Notes under the pieces: model-generated | Databases searched by the model: none | The model's input: only the letters and a program-made list of their open reading frames with translations | Told to the model about the DNA's origin: nothing | In this document: one piece after another, positions 7,942 through 16,102 of the stretch | How the letters are laid out: each line of letters opens with the position of its first letter | Position numbering within the stretch: position 1 is the first letter of the stretch | Made by a program: the position numbers and the translations under genes | NCBI RefSeq assembly: GCF_050586345.1 | Contig: NZ_JBOCEF010000021.1 | Span: 1-64,000 of the forward strand | Length of the DNA stretch: 64,000 nt | Reading direction: 5' to 3' | Origin: JBOCEF01 sp050586345 | GTDB taxonomy: Bacteria; Pseudomonadota; Alphaproteobacteria; Rhodobacterales; Rhodobacteraceae

Positions 7942-8943
7942 TCAGTCCTCCAGCGCCGCCGCCTCGCCCGGGCGCACCGGGCGGGTGACGGGCGAGTGCA
8001 CGTAGCCGGTCCCGTCATGGCGCCAGACCTGCGGGCCGGCGATGCCGTTCACCACCAGGTCGCGGTGCCCGAACGCCCCCGAATCGGCGAGGTTCAGGTC
8101 GAAGGCCCGGAACTTCGCCGCCAGCCGCGGCGCGGCCGAGTCGCCCGAGGGCCGGTAGATCCAGTGCGCGCAGCCCTCGGCCGAGCAGAACCGGGCCGAG
8201 GTTCCCTGGATCGCCACCGCCGGGGCCGCGTCGGGGATGATCGGCGCAAGGCCGACGCGGAATTCGTCCGGCAGCGCCTGCAGCCCGCCATCCTCGGTCA
8301 CCGCGGCATGTTCCCAGAACCACAGGAACACGCGGCCCGCCGCCTCGGGGATGTCGTCGCCGAGGCCGAACCACACCACCTGCAGCGCGCCGTCCAGCGC
8401 GGCGCCGTATTCCTCGAGCCCGTCCAGCGTCACCGCGTCGTCGCCGAGGTCGGACGCGTAGACGTCGCCGTCGAACTTGAAGACGGTCGGGCGCGGCCCG
8501 GCGCCGGCCAGGATGTCGGTCCAGCCGCGGGTGGACGAGGCGGCGAGGCGCGGCGCGCCCACCGTCTCCAGGATCTGCAGCCAGCCCTCCTCGGTGCGCG
8601 ACAGCACCCACAGCCCGCAGGGCCCCCCGGCGCCGGTCCCGGCGCAGGTGGCCGGGGCGCGGCCGACCGCGACCAGCTCGGGCGGGGCGATGCCGTTCAA
8701 CTCGCAGCGCGCGAAGGCGAACAGCGCCCCGGGGTCCCGGCCGCGGGCGCGGGCCTCGGCGAACTCGGCGCCGAAACGCTCCTCGGCCAGCTCCGATTCG
8801 GCGGGCGAGAGGGCGGAGAACGCCGTCGCCGCCTCCACCGCCCCCGACGGGTCCGCGCAGCCGGACGCCTGCGCCCGCGCGCCGCCGGGCAGGGCGGCCG
8901 CGACGGCGGCGAGGATCAGGGCGGGGATGGTGCGGCGCAGCAT
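7942..8943 (-). CDS. Secreted protein of unknown function
   Basis: This 333-residue protein starts with a signal peptide (MLRRTIPALILAAVAAALPG, cleavage probably after ARA). Cysteines occur in pairs (for example FARCEL, PATCAG and GGPCGLW, then RFCSAEGCAHW), which suggests disulfide bonds in the periplasm. There is no lipobox. I do not recognise the family with confidence; the C-terminal half, with WIYRPSG and VWRHDGTGY, looks like a repeated beta-rich domain. It is transcribed toward the carbonic anhydrase gene and stands alone. Confidence 0.7.
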   Translation of the reverse strand: MLRRTIPALILAAVAAALPGGARAQASGCADPSGAVEAATAFSALSPAESELAEERFGAEFAEARARGRDPGALFAFARCELNGIAPPELVAVGRAPATCAGTGAGGPCGLWVLSRTEEGWLQILETVGAPRLAASSTRGWTDILAGAGPRPTVFKFDGDVYASDLGDDAVTLDGLEEYGAALDGALQVVWFGLGDDIPEAAGRVFLWFWEHAAVTEDGGLQALPDEFRVGLAPIIPDAAPAVAIQGTSARFCSAEGCAHWIYRPSGDSAAPRLAAKFRAFDLNLADSGAFGHRDLVVNGIAGPQVWRHDGTGYVHSPVTRPVRPGEAAALED

Positions 8944-9050
8944 GGCGACAATCTACCGCGGGGGGCGGAATCCGGGCAAGACACGCGCCCGTGGGGCCTG
9001 CGCGCGGCGCCCGTCCTGCTGCGGCAAGGTCACAGGGGTGGCGGCGCGGG

Positions 9051-9070
9051 GGTGGTTAACCACCTCTAAA
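9051..9070. promoter_or_regulatory. Palindrome with CtrA-like half-sites upstream of the sulfotransferase-like gene
   Basis: GGTGGTTAACCACC (9051-9064) is a perfect 14-bp palindrome 30 bases before the start at 9094. Its TTAA (9056-9059) is followed seven bases later by TAAA, one base off the CtrA pattern TTAA-N7-TTAA. CtrA control is only a possibility. Confidence 0.4.
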
Positions 9071-9093
9071 CCCTGCTTGGCTCAGATACGCGC

Positions 9094-10521
9094 ATGCACC
9101 GTTTCGCCCGTTGCCTGATCCATATCGGCGCGCCCAAGACCGGCACCACCTCGCTGCAGGACGTCCTCGCGGCCAACCGGCGGGTCCTGCGCGCCCGGGG
9201 GATTCTCTACCCCGCCTGTTTCGGCGGGCGCAGCCACGTGCGCCTCGCAGCCGCGCTGCATCCCGGCCCCTCGCCGCAACTTTCGGCGGCGCTGGAGGCG
9301 ACGGGGACGGCGGATCGCGCCGCGCTCTGGGACGTCCTGCGCGCGGCCTATGCGCAGGAACTGCGCGCCGCGCTGGCCGAGGCGGCGGCCGAGGGGCGGC
9401 CCCCGCCCGACACGCTGGCGCTGTCCTCGGAGTTTTTCTGGAGCCTGCCGGACGGCCCCCCGATGCTGGAGGCGCTGCGCAACTTCGCCGCCGAACAGGC
9501 CGGGCGGCTGGAGGTCTTCGCCTGGATCCGGCGGCAGGACGAGTTCGCGGTCTCGATCGCCAGCACCCGGGCGCGGGACGGCAAGGCGGATGCCGAGGCG
9601 CCGGTGTTCCCGGCCAACCCGCGCCGGGCCTTCCGCTATGCGCGCGTGATGAAGGAGGCGAAGGCGGCTTTCGGGCGCGACGCGATCACGCTGCGGATCT
9701 TCGCGCGCGGCGAGCTGGTCGGCGGCGACATCGTCGAGGACGCCTTCGCGGCGATGGGCCTCGGGGCGACCGACGGGCTGGCGCGCCCGCCGCGGCGGAA
9801 CCGGGCGCTGCGCCCGGAAATGCAGTCCTGGCTGGCGCGGCTGGCCGAGATCGCGCCCGACCGTTACGGCCGCGGCGCGGGCGAGCGGATCGATATCGGG
9901 CGGCTGGCCGAGCGCCATGCGGGCGGCGGCGCCCGGCCCGCCCGCGCCGCCGCCGCGCGGTTCATGGCGATGTTCGAGAAGGCGAACGAGGCGCTGCGGG
10001 CCGAGTGGTTGCCGGAGCGGGAGACGCTGTTCCCCCCGCCCCCGCGCTGGCCGCGCGAGGCCGACCCGCCCGCCGACGCGGCCGCGCTGATGGCCGTCAC
10101 CCATGACGCGCTGTGCTGGAAGGAGGCGGAGATCGCGGGCCTGGCCGCGCGCCTCGCGCTGGCCGAGGGGCGCGAGGAGGAGGCCTGGCCCGCCTTCGCC
10201 CGCGCCGCCGCGCTGTGGCCCGCGGCGCCGGGGCTGGCCCGGGCCTGGGCGGAGGCGCTGCTCGGGGCCCGCGCCGCGCCGACCGATAGCTGCCGCGCCG
10301 CCGCCGCGGCGCTGGAGGAGGCGGCGCGCGAGGCGACCGAGGACGGGGCGCTGCGGCTGCGGCTGCTGCGCGGGCGCCTGCTGCTGCGGGCCGGGGACGC
10401 GGAGGCGGCCCTCGCCGCCGCCGATGCGCTCGAGGCCGAGCGCCCGGGCCATGACGGCGTGCGCCGGCTGGCCGCGGCCGCCCGGGGCGCGCGCCGCCCG
10501 AAGCGGGCCGCGGCGGGCTGA
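9094..10521 (+). CDS. Sulfotransferase-like P-loop protein with C-terminal repeat region
   Basis: This 475-residue protein opens with HIGAPKTGTTSLQ (about residues 10-22), the 5'-phosphosulfate-binding loop of PAPS-dependent sulfotransferases. RGILYP and a central region with FAWIRRQDEFAVS follow the fold of bacterial polysaccharide sulfotransferase-like proteins. After about residue 350 the sequence becomes an Ala/Arg/Leu-rich helical region resembling degenerate TPRs (LALAEGREEEAWPAFARAAALWP). No membrane segment is seen. It may sulfate a surface glycan, which fits the glycosyltransferases and EPS genes elsewhere in the window, but its substrate is unknown. Ala- and Arg-rich composition at the C terminus makes domain limits uncertain. 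Confidence 0.72.
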   Translation: MHRFARCLIHIGAPKTGTTSLQDVLAANRRVLRARGILYPACFGGRSHVRLAAALHPGPSPQLSAALEATGTADRAALWDVLRAAYAQELRAALAEAAAEGRPPPDTLALSSEFFWSLPDGPPMLEALRNFAAEQAGRLEVFAWIRRQDEFAVSIASTRARDGKADAEAPVFPANPRRAFRYARVMKEAKAAFGRDAITLRIFARGELVGGDIVEDAFAAMGLGATDGLARPPRRNRALRPEMQSWLARLAEIAPDRYGRGAGERIDIGRLAERHAGGGARPARAAAARFMAMFEKANEALRAEWLPERETLFPPPPRWPREADPPADAAALMAVTHDALCWKEAEIAGLAARLALAEGREEEAWPAFARAAALWPAAPGLARAWAEALLGARAAPTDSCRAAAAALEEAAREATEDGALRLRLLRGRLLLRAGDAEAALAAADALEAERPGHDGVRRLAAAARGARRPKRAAAG

Positions 10522-10624
10522 GCGGGCCGCGCCCCGGCGGCTGCGCCCGCGGCGGGCCGGGCGCCGGCGCGGCGGCCGCGGCCGGGCGCGTGCGGCGCCG
10601 GGGCGGGCCGCGCATGGCGCGCGC

Positions 10625-10665
10625 AAAAGCGGACGCCGCGCCCGGGGAAAGCCGGGCGCGGCGTC
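10625..10665 (-). terminator. Rho-independent terminator downstream of yqeY
   Basis: A perfect 14-bp stem (GACGCCGCGCCCGG at 10632-10645, complement at 10652-10665, six-base loop) is followed on the minus strand by CGCTTTTGC. It serves the minus-strand YqeY gene, 60 bases beyond its stop, and may also block read-through from the plus-strand gene. Confidence 0.85.
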
Positions 10666-10725
10666 GACATGTTTCCTTTGGGGCGTTCGCGGGGGCGCGC
10701 CGGGCGGGAGGTCCGCGCCGGGGCC

Positions 10726-11181
10726 TCAGCCCAGGGCGCTGCGGATCTCCGCCCCCGCCTTGCAAAAGTCCATCCGCCCGCGATAGCGCGACTTCAGCGT
10801 GCCCATCACCGCGCCCATGTCGCGGATCGACTTCGCCTTGGTCTCGGCGATCGCCTCGGAAATGGCCTTGCGCGCCTCCTCCTCGGAGAGCGGGCGGGGC
10901 AGGAACTCCCGGATCACCTCGATTTCCTCGTGCTCGCGGCGCGCGTCCTCGATGCGGCCCGATTCCTCGTACCGCTGGGCGCTTTCCTCGCGCTGCGAAA
11001 TCATCTGGGAGAGGATCTGGACGAGCTCGGGGTCCGTCATGCAGTCGGGCCCGTCATCGGCCCCCCGGGCGGCCATGTCCCGGTCCTTGATGGCGGCGCA
11101 GATGAGGCGCAACGTGGCGACCCGGGTTCGGTCGTCGCTTTCAAGCGCATCCTCGAGCGCGGCCTTGATGCGGTTACGCAT
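10726..11181 (-). CDS. yqeY: GatB/YqeY domain protein
   Basis: This 151-residue helical protein is a stand-alone YqeY homologue, related to the tRNA-binding tail domain of the GatB amidotransferase subunit. Typical stretches are RNRIKAALEDALES and TLRLICAAIKDRD at the N terminus, FLPRPLSEEEARKAI in the middle, and MGAVMGTLKSRYRGRMD near the C terminus. The exact role is unsettled; it may assist aminoacyl-tRNA metabolism. ATG 11181 is preceded by GGAAGG and starts the family's normal first helix, so the longer upstream frame is not used. It diverges from carA, an arrangement common in Rhodobacteraceae. Confidence 0.9.
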   Translation of the reverse strand: MRNRIKAALEDALESDDRTRVATLRLICAAIKDRDMAARGADDGPDCMTDPELVQILSQMISQREESAQRYEESGRIEDARREHEEIEVIREFLPRPLSEEEARKAISEAIAETKAKSIRDMGAVMGTLKSRYRGRMDFCKAGAEIRSALG

Positions 11182-11314
11182 GTAGCCTTCCTGTGCAGGG
11201 CCCCGCAGGGGGCACGTCCGGCGACCATACATAAAGCGCACTGAGTCGCCAACGATCCGTTAATTGCGGCAAGTTTTTGATCGTGCATGGTTAATTTGCA
11301 GGCAGACAGCGCGC

Positions 11315-11343
11315 TTGACCCGCGCCGCGCCGCTCACTAGGTT
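11315..11343 (+). promoter_or_regulatory. Putative carA promoter
   Basis: TTGACC (11315-11320) and TAGGTT (11338-11343) are 17 bases apart. The implied transcription start would leave a leader of about 40 bases before the carA ATG, with AGGAG just upstream of the start codon. Confidence 0.55.
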
Positions 11344-11392
11344 GCCGCGGCCTCAAGGCCCCCCTCATATCCGCCAGTCAGGAGCCGCGCGC

Positions 11393-12574
11393 ATGTCCGA
11401 CGCCCAGACCAAGGCCGCCGCCACCCCGCCCACGGGGATCGCGTCCGCCCGCCCGACCGCCTGCCTCGCGCTTGCCGACGGCACCGTGTTCATGGGCCGC
11501 GGCTTCGGCGCCGAGGGCGTCGCCTCCGGCGAACTGTGCTTCAACACGGCCATGACCGGCTACCAGGAGATCATGACCGACCCGTCCTATGCGGGCCAGG
11601 TGGTGACCTTCACCTTCCCCCATATCGGCAATACCGGCGCCAATGCCGAGGATGACGAGACCGCCGACCCGGTCGCCCTTGGGATGGTGGTGAAATGGGA
11701 CCCGACCGAGCCGTCGAACTGGCGCTCGGCCGAGACGCTGTCCGAATGGCTCGCCCGCAAGGGCCGGATCGCCATCGGCGGCATCGACACCCGGCGGCTG
11801 ACCCGCGCGATCCGCATGAACGGCGCGCCGCATTGCGCCGTGGAATACCGCGAGGACGGGAATTTCGACGTGCCCGCGCTGATCGAGAAGGCCCGCGCCT
11901 TCGCGGGCCTCGAGGGGCTGGACCTGGCCAAGGAAGTCTCCTGCACCCAGTCCTATCGCTGGGACGAGATGCGCTGGGCCTGGCCCGACGGCTATCCGAA
12001 GCGCGAGACCCCTGGGCGGCGCGTCGTGGCGGTCGATTTCGGCGCCAAGCGCAACATCCTGCGCTGCCTCGCCTCGGCCGGCGCGGACGTCACCGTGCTG
12101 CCCGCCACCGCGACGGCGGAAGAGGTGCTGGCCCTGAACCCCGAGGGCGTGTTCCTCTCGAACGGCCCCGGCGATCCCGCGGCGACCGGCGAATACGCCG
12201 TGCCGATGATCAAGGGCGTGCTCGCGGCGAACATCCCGGTGTTCGGCATCTGCCTCGGCCACCAGATGCTGGCCCTCGCGCTCGGCGCCAAGACCGTCAA
12301 GATGTCCCACGGCCATCACGGCGCGAACCACCCGGTGAAGGAGCTGGCGACCGGCAAGGTCGAGATCACCTCCATGAACCATGGCTTCGCGGTGGATGCG
12401 CAGACCCTGCCCGAGGGCGTGATCGAGACCCATGTCTCGCTGTTCGACGGGTCCAATTGCGGCATCGCCATGGAAGGGCGCCCGGTCTTCTCGGTGCAGC
12501 ATCACCCCGAGGCGAGCCCCGGCCCGCAGGACAGCTTCTACCTGTTCGAGCGCTTCGTCGCCTCGATGGTCTGA
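11393..12574 (+). CDS. carA: Carbamoyl-phosphate synthase small subunit
   Basis: This 393-residue subunit is the glutamine amidotransferase that feeds ammonia to CarB for carbamoyl phosphate, the precursor of arginine and pyrimidines. The N-terminal CarA domain has ADGTVFMGRGFG and FNTAMTGYQEI. The class I amidotransferase domain has its nucleophile Cys287 in FGICLGHQ and the His-Glu pair in HHPEASPGP near the C terminus. The ATG at 11393 is preceded by AGGAG and gives the usual family length; the frame is open further upstream but without similarity. carB is not in the window. Confidence 0.97.
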   Translation: MSDAQTKAAATPPTGIASARPTACLALADGTVFMGRGFGAEGVASGELCFNTAMTGYQEIMTDPSYAGQVVTFTFPHIGNTGANAEDDETADPVALGMVVKWDPTEPSNWRSAETLSEWLARKGRIAIGGIDTRRLTRAIRMNGAPHCAVEYREDGNFDVPALIEKARAFAGLEGLDLAKEVSCTQSYRWDEMRWAWPDGYPKRETPGRRVVAVDFGAKRNILRCLASAGADVTVLPATATAEEVLALNPEGVFLSNGPGDPAATGEYAVPMIKGVLAANIPVFGICLGHQMLALALGAKTVKMSHGHHGANHPVKELATGKVEITSMNHGFAVDAQTLPEGVIETHVSLFDGSNCGIAMEGRPVFSVQHHPEASPGPQDSFYLFERFVASMV

Positions 12575-12654
12575 AGGCGCGGATTTTAAGTTAATCCATC
12601 GGTAACTAGATCCCCGCACCCTGTCGCTCCGGCGATCAAGGTGCGGAGGATTCG

Positions 12655-14631
12655 GTGTCGGGCGACAGGCCCAGGGATAGCGCGGGCGGCGGACACGTCG
12701 CCGCGGTGCGGAGCGTTGCGCCCCGCCCGGCGGTCCCGCGCGCGGGGCGGGGCGTGTATGGGGACCCCTCCGCGCCCAGGCGCCGAATCGGCGAGATCCT
12801 GCTGGCGCGGGGCGAGGTCGACCACGCCGCGCTGGCCGCCAGCCTGCGCCGCCAGGCCGCCCAGGGCCCGGGCCGCGCGCGGCTCGGCGAGATTCTCACC
12901 GCCCATGGCCATGCCGAGGAAGGCGCCGTCGCGCTGGCGGTGGCCGAACAGCTCGGCCTGCCCTTCGTGGACCTGGAGCGCGACCCGCCGGACCCCGCCG
13001 ATTTCCCGCCGCACCTGCTCGACGCCGCGCTGCGGTTCCGCGCCGTGCCCTGGCGCGACGCGGATGGAACGCTGCTGCTGGTCGCCGCCGACCCGGATGC
13101 GCTGCCCGCCCGGATGGGGCCGCTGCGCCGGGCCTTCCGCCTGCCGAAAGGGGCCGAGCCGGGCATCGCCGCCACGTCCCGGGCCGGGTTCGACCGGTTC
13201 CTGCAGATCGCGCATCCCGAGCGGCGGGCCCTGCGCGCCCGCCGCCGTACGCCAAGGGCGCTGAGCGCCGAGGCCCTGACCGCCCCTGCCGCCCGCGCCA
13301 TGGTCGGCGCCGGGCTGGCCGGGGCCGCCGCCGCGCTGCTGCTGGCGCCGGGGGTGGCGCTGCCGGCGCTGTTCGGGGCCGCGCTGCTGTTCAACCTGGT
13401 GAACCTGTGCCTGCGGATCGCGGTCTGCGCCTCGGCGCTCGGCGGCGCCCCGCGGCCCCCCGCCTGCGCGCTGCGCGACCCGGACCGGGCGCTGCCGCGC
13501 TCCGCCGCCGCCGCCGCGACGCTGCCGCGGATCTCGCTGCTGATCCCCCTCTACCGCGAACCGGGGATGGTCGCGCCGCTGGTGCAGGCGCTGGCGAAGC
13601 TTGAGCACCCGCCCGAGAAGCTCGAAGCGGTGTTCGCGCTGGAGCCGGAGGATGGGGAGACCCTCGCCGCGCTCGACGCCGTGCCGCTGCCGCCGTGGCT
13701 CAAGGTCGTGATCACGCCCGAGGGCGGGCCGAAGACCAAGCCGCGGGCGCTGAACCACGCGCTCGATTTCTGCACGGGGGAGATCGTCGGCATCTACGAC
13801 GCCGAGGACCGGCCCGAGCCGGACCAGCTGCGCAAGGTGGCCGAGGCTTTCGCGCAGGGCTCCGGGCGGCTGGCCTGCGTGCAGGCGCGGCTGGCCTTCC
13901 ACAACCTGCAGGACGGCTGGATCGCGCGCAGCTTCGCGGTGGAATACGTCACCTGGTTCACGCTGGTGCTGCCGGGGATGGTGCGGATGGGCTTCCCGAT
14001 CCCGCTCGGCGGCACGTCCGTGTTCTTCCGCCGCTGGGCGCTGGAGCGGATCGGGGCCTGGGACGCGCATAACGTGACCGAGGACGCGGACCTGGGCATC
14101 CGCCTGGCGCGCGCGGGCTATGTCACGGGGCTGGTGGATTCGGAAACGCGCGAGGCGGCGACGAAGCGGCCCCTGGCGTGGATCCGGCAACGCTCGCGCT
14201 GGCAGAAGGGCTACCTGATGACCTGGCTGGCGCATATGCGCCGCCCCGTGCGGCTGGCGCGGGACCTCGGGCTGCGCGGGTTCCTCGGGTTCCAGGCGCA
14301 TTTCCTCGGGTCGGCGGCGGCCTTCCTGGGGCTGCCGCTGTTCTGGACCGTTTGGCTGTGGTGGCTGTTCGTCGGCGCCCCGTGGGAGGCGGACTGGTTC
14401 CAGGGCGCGTTCGGCGCGGTGCTGTTCGGCGCGCTGGCGCTGGGGCAGATCGCGGCGGTGGGCTCGGCCGCGCTGGCGGTGAAGCTGTCGGGGCGCAAGG
14501 GGCTGATGCGGGCGGTGCTGGGCCTGCCGCTCTACTTCCCGCTCGGGTCCGTCTCGGCGGTGAAGGCGACGCTGGAGGCGGCGCTGGCCCCGGCCTTCTG
14601 GGACAAGACCGACCACGGGGAGGAGGGGTGA
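12655..14631 (+). CDS. Membrane GT2 glycosyltransferase with N-terminal MshEN-like domain
   Basis: This 658-residue protein is a processive-type family 2 glycosyltransferase. Residues 45-200 (RRIGEILLARGEVD, then LGEILTAHGHAEEGAVALAVAEQ) match the MshEN/T2SE N-terminal domain, a module that in other proteins binds cyclic di-GMP. Two hydrophobic segments follow at about 215-260. The GT2 core begins ISLLIPLYREPG near 292, with DAED at about 382, TEDADLG near 475 and QRSRW near 511, the cellulose-synthase-like D, DxD, TED, QxxRW set. C-terminal membrane segments would form the polymer channel. The start is GTG with GGAGG 6 bases upstream. It probably extrudes an exopolysaccharide or holdfast-like glycan, perhaps under c-di-GMP control. 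Confidence 0.85.
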   Translation: MSGDRPRDSAGGGHVAAVRSVAPRPAVPRAGRGVYGDPSAPRRRIGEILLARGEVDHAALAASLRRQAAQGPGRARLGEILTAHGHAEEGAVALAVAEQLGLPFVDLERDPPDPADFPPHLLDAALRFRAVPWRDADGTLLLVAADPDALPARMGPLRRAFRLPKGAEPGIAATSRAGFDRFLQIAHPERRALRARRRTPRALSAEALTAPAARAMVGAGLAGAAAALLLAPGVALPALFGAALLFNLVNLCLRIAVCASALGGAPRPPACALRDPDRALPRSAAAAATLPRISLLIPLYREPGMVAPLVQALAKLEHPPEKLEAVFALEPEDGETLAALDAVPLPPWLKVVITPEGGPKTKPRALNHALDFCTGEIVGIYDAEDRPEPDQLRKVAEAFAQGSGRLACVQARLAFHNLQDGWIARSFAVEYVTWFTLVLPGMVRMGFPIPLGGTSVFFRRWALERIGAWDAHNVTEDADLGIRLARAGYVTGLVDSETREAATKRPLAWIRQRSRWQKGYLMTWLAHMRRPVRLARDLGLRGFLGFQAHFLGSAAAFLGLPLFWTVWLWWLFVGAPWEADWFQGAFGAVLFGALALGQIAAVGSAALAVKLSGRKGLMRAVLGLPLYFPLGSVSAVKATLEAALAPAFWDKTDHGEEG

Positions 14632-14632
14632 G

Positions 14633-15472
14633 CTACCACTCCCAGCCGCCCTCGCGCATCCAGCGTTCGCGCAGTTTCTCGCCGATCAGGCAGTCGACCC
14701 GCGGCTGCGGCGGGTTCAGCGCCCCGAGGCCGAGCTGCGCGGGGATCACCCGCGGCGGCTGCGGGGGGGCGAGGTTCGCGATCTCGAGGATCAGCTTGCG
14801 CCGGATCGTCTCGGCGAAATCCTCCATGTCCCAGACCGGCAGGACGAAGGCGTTGTGCCCGCCGATCACGCAATCCTCGTAATAGACGTCGAGATCGCGC
14901 AGCGAGAACGGCCCGTCATAGGCCTTCATCATCAGCGGCAGCCCGTTGATGGCGATGCCCTGCGCCACCGCCCGGTCGCGCATGGCGGTGACGGCGGGGC
15001 CGGTGTTGTTCGGCCCGTCGCCCGAGACGTCGATCACCCGGCGCAGCCCGCGGAACCCGTTGCGGTCCATGTCGGCGGCGCCCCAGCGCAGGATGTCCGA
15101 GATCGAGGTGCCCGTCGCCGCCTGGATCGGCGCGAAGGTCAGCGATTCCGCGAAGGACACCGCCGCCTCGGCCCCGTCGACCAGGGTCCATTTCGCCACC
15201 TGCTCGCGCTTTCCGGCGCCGGCCCATTCGACATAGCTCAGCGCCACGCGCCCCAGCTGGCCGCGGGTGATCGCCGCGTGGACCCGCGGGTCGCGCAGCG
15301 CCGCGATGTAGCCGGCGCGCTGGATCCGAAGCTCTTCCAGGTCCATCGAGCGGGAGATGTCGACCGCCAGCAGGAGTTCCACGTCCACTTCGATCTGCGT
15401 CTCCTGCGCCGGGGCGGCGAGGGGGGCGCAGAGCAGGGCGAGGGTCGCCAGGGCATGTCGGAACGGGCGCAT
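14633..15472 (-). CDS. Secreted DUF1194 (VWA-like) protein
   Basis: This 279-residue protein has a signal peptide (MRPFRHALATLALLCAPLAA, cleavage after APA). It is followed by a von Willebrand A-like domain of the DUF1194 family. LLLAVDISRSMDLEE contains the DxSxS metal-binding motif, and RRVIDVSGDGPNNTG is the second signature. Near the C terminus is an EDCVIGG...FVLPV segment. It should lie in the periplasm and bind a divalent metal; its partner is unknown. Its stop is one base from the stop of the convergent glycosyltransferase gene. Further upstream in frame the sequence runs through the vsr gene, so ATG 15472 is preferred. Confidence 0.85.
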   Translation of the reverse strand: MRPFRHALATLALLCAPLAAPAQETQIEVDVELLLAVDISRSMDLEELRIQRAGYIAALRDPRVHAAITRGQLGRVALSYVEWAGAGKREQVAKWTLVDGAEAAVSFAESLTFAPIQAATGTSISDILRWGAADMDRNGFRGLRRVIDVSGDGPNNTGPAVTAMRDRAVAQGIAINGLPLMMKAYDGPFSLRDLDVYYEDCVIGGHNAFVLPVWDMEDFAETIRRKLILEIANLAPPQPPRVIPAQLGLGALNPPQPRVDCLIGEKLRERWMREGGWEW

Positions 15473-15504
15473 GCGCAGGATTGAGCCACGGGAGGCGGCC
15501 GGGA

Positions 15505-15972
15505 TCAATGCGCGCGTGGCGGGAACGGGGCCGCGGGCAGCTCGAGCGCCGCGCCGTCGCCGCGCAGCCAGGCGGCGAGCGCGTCGGCGGTCGCATCGGT
15601 CCGGCGCACGGTCAGCGCGCATTCCCACACCGTTGCGACGCGCCAGCCGCCCGCCGCCAGCGCGGCGCAGGCCTCGGCGTCGCGGGCCTCGTTGCGGGCG
15701 AATTTCGGCAGCCAGTAGTCCTGCCGCGTGGCGGGCGTGGTGGCCCGCGGGCACCCGGGATGGCGGTGCCAGAAGCAGCCATGCACGAACACCGCGGCCC
15801 CGCGCCCCGGCAGCACGATGTCGGGCGTGCCGGGCAGGTCCCGCCGGTGCAGGCGAAACCGGAAGCCCCGCGCGTGCAGCGCCCGGCGCAGGCGCAGCTC
15901 GGGCGAAGTGTTCGCGCCCTTCACGGCCTTCATCGCGCGGCGGCGGTCTTCGGGGGAGAGGGTGTCGGTCAT
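15505..15972 (-). CDS. vsr: Very short patch repair (Vsr) endonuclease
   Basis: This 155-residue protein matches the Vsr mismatch endonuclease family, which nicks T:G mismatches created by deamination of 5-methylcytosine. Visible features are the N-terminal MKAVKGANTSPELRLRRALH helix, the catalytic Asp51 in GTPDIVLPG, and FVHGCFWHRHPGC (62-74) with metal-site cysteines and histidines. The later KFARNEARD is also typical. vsr usually travels with a DNA cytosine methyltransferase, but none is present here, so it is either an orphan or serves a methyltransferase elsewhere. The start 15972 matches the usual N terminus; an in-frame ATG ten codons upstream is less likely. Confidence 0.93.
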   Translation of the reverse strand: MTDTLSPEDRRRAMKAVKGANTSPELRLRRALHARGFRFRLHRRDLPGTPDIVLPGRGAAVFVHGCFWHRHPGCPRATTPATRQDYWLPKFARNEARDAEACAALAAGGWRVATVWECALTVRRTDATADALAAWLRGDGAALELPAAPFPPRAH

Positions 15973-16102
15973 GCGGCGTTCCGGGGTGCGGGGTCCAATC
16001 ATTTCGACGAGAACGCCGGTGCATAGGCCTTTTGCATCATGAGCGTGCCCGCACGAGTCGCAATCCTGACCTCTCTGTGAAGCGGGGAACAGGAGGTTCG
16101 CC

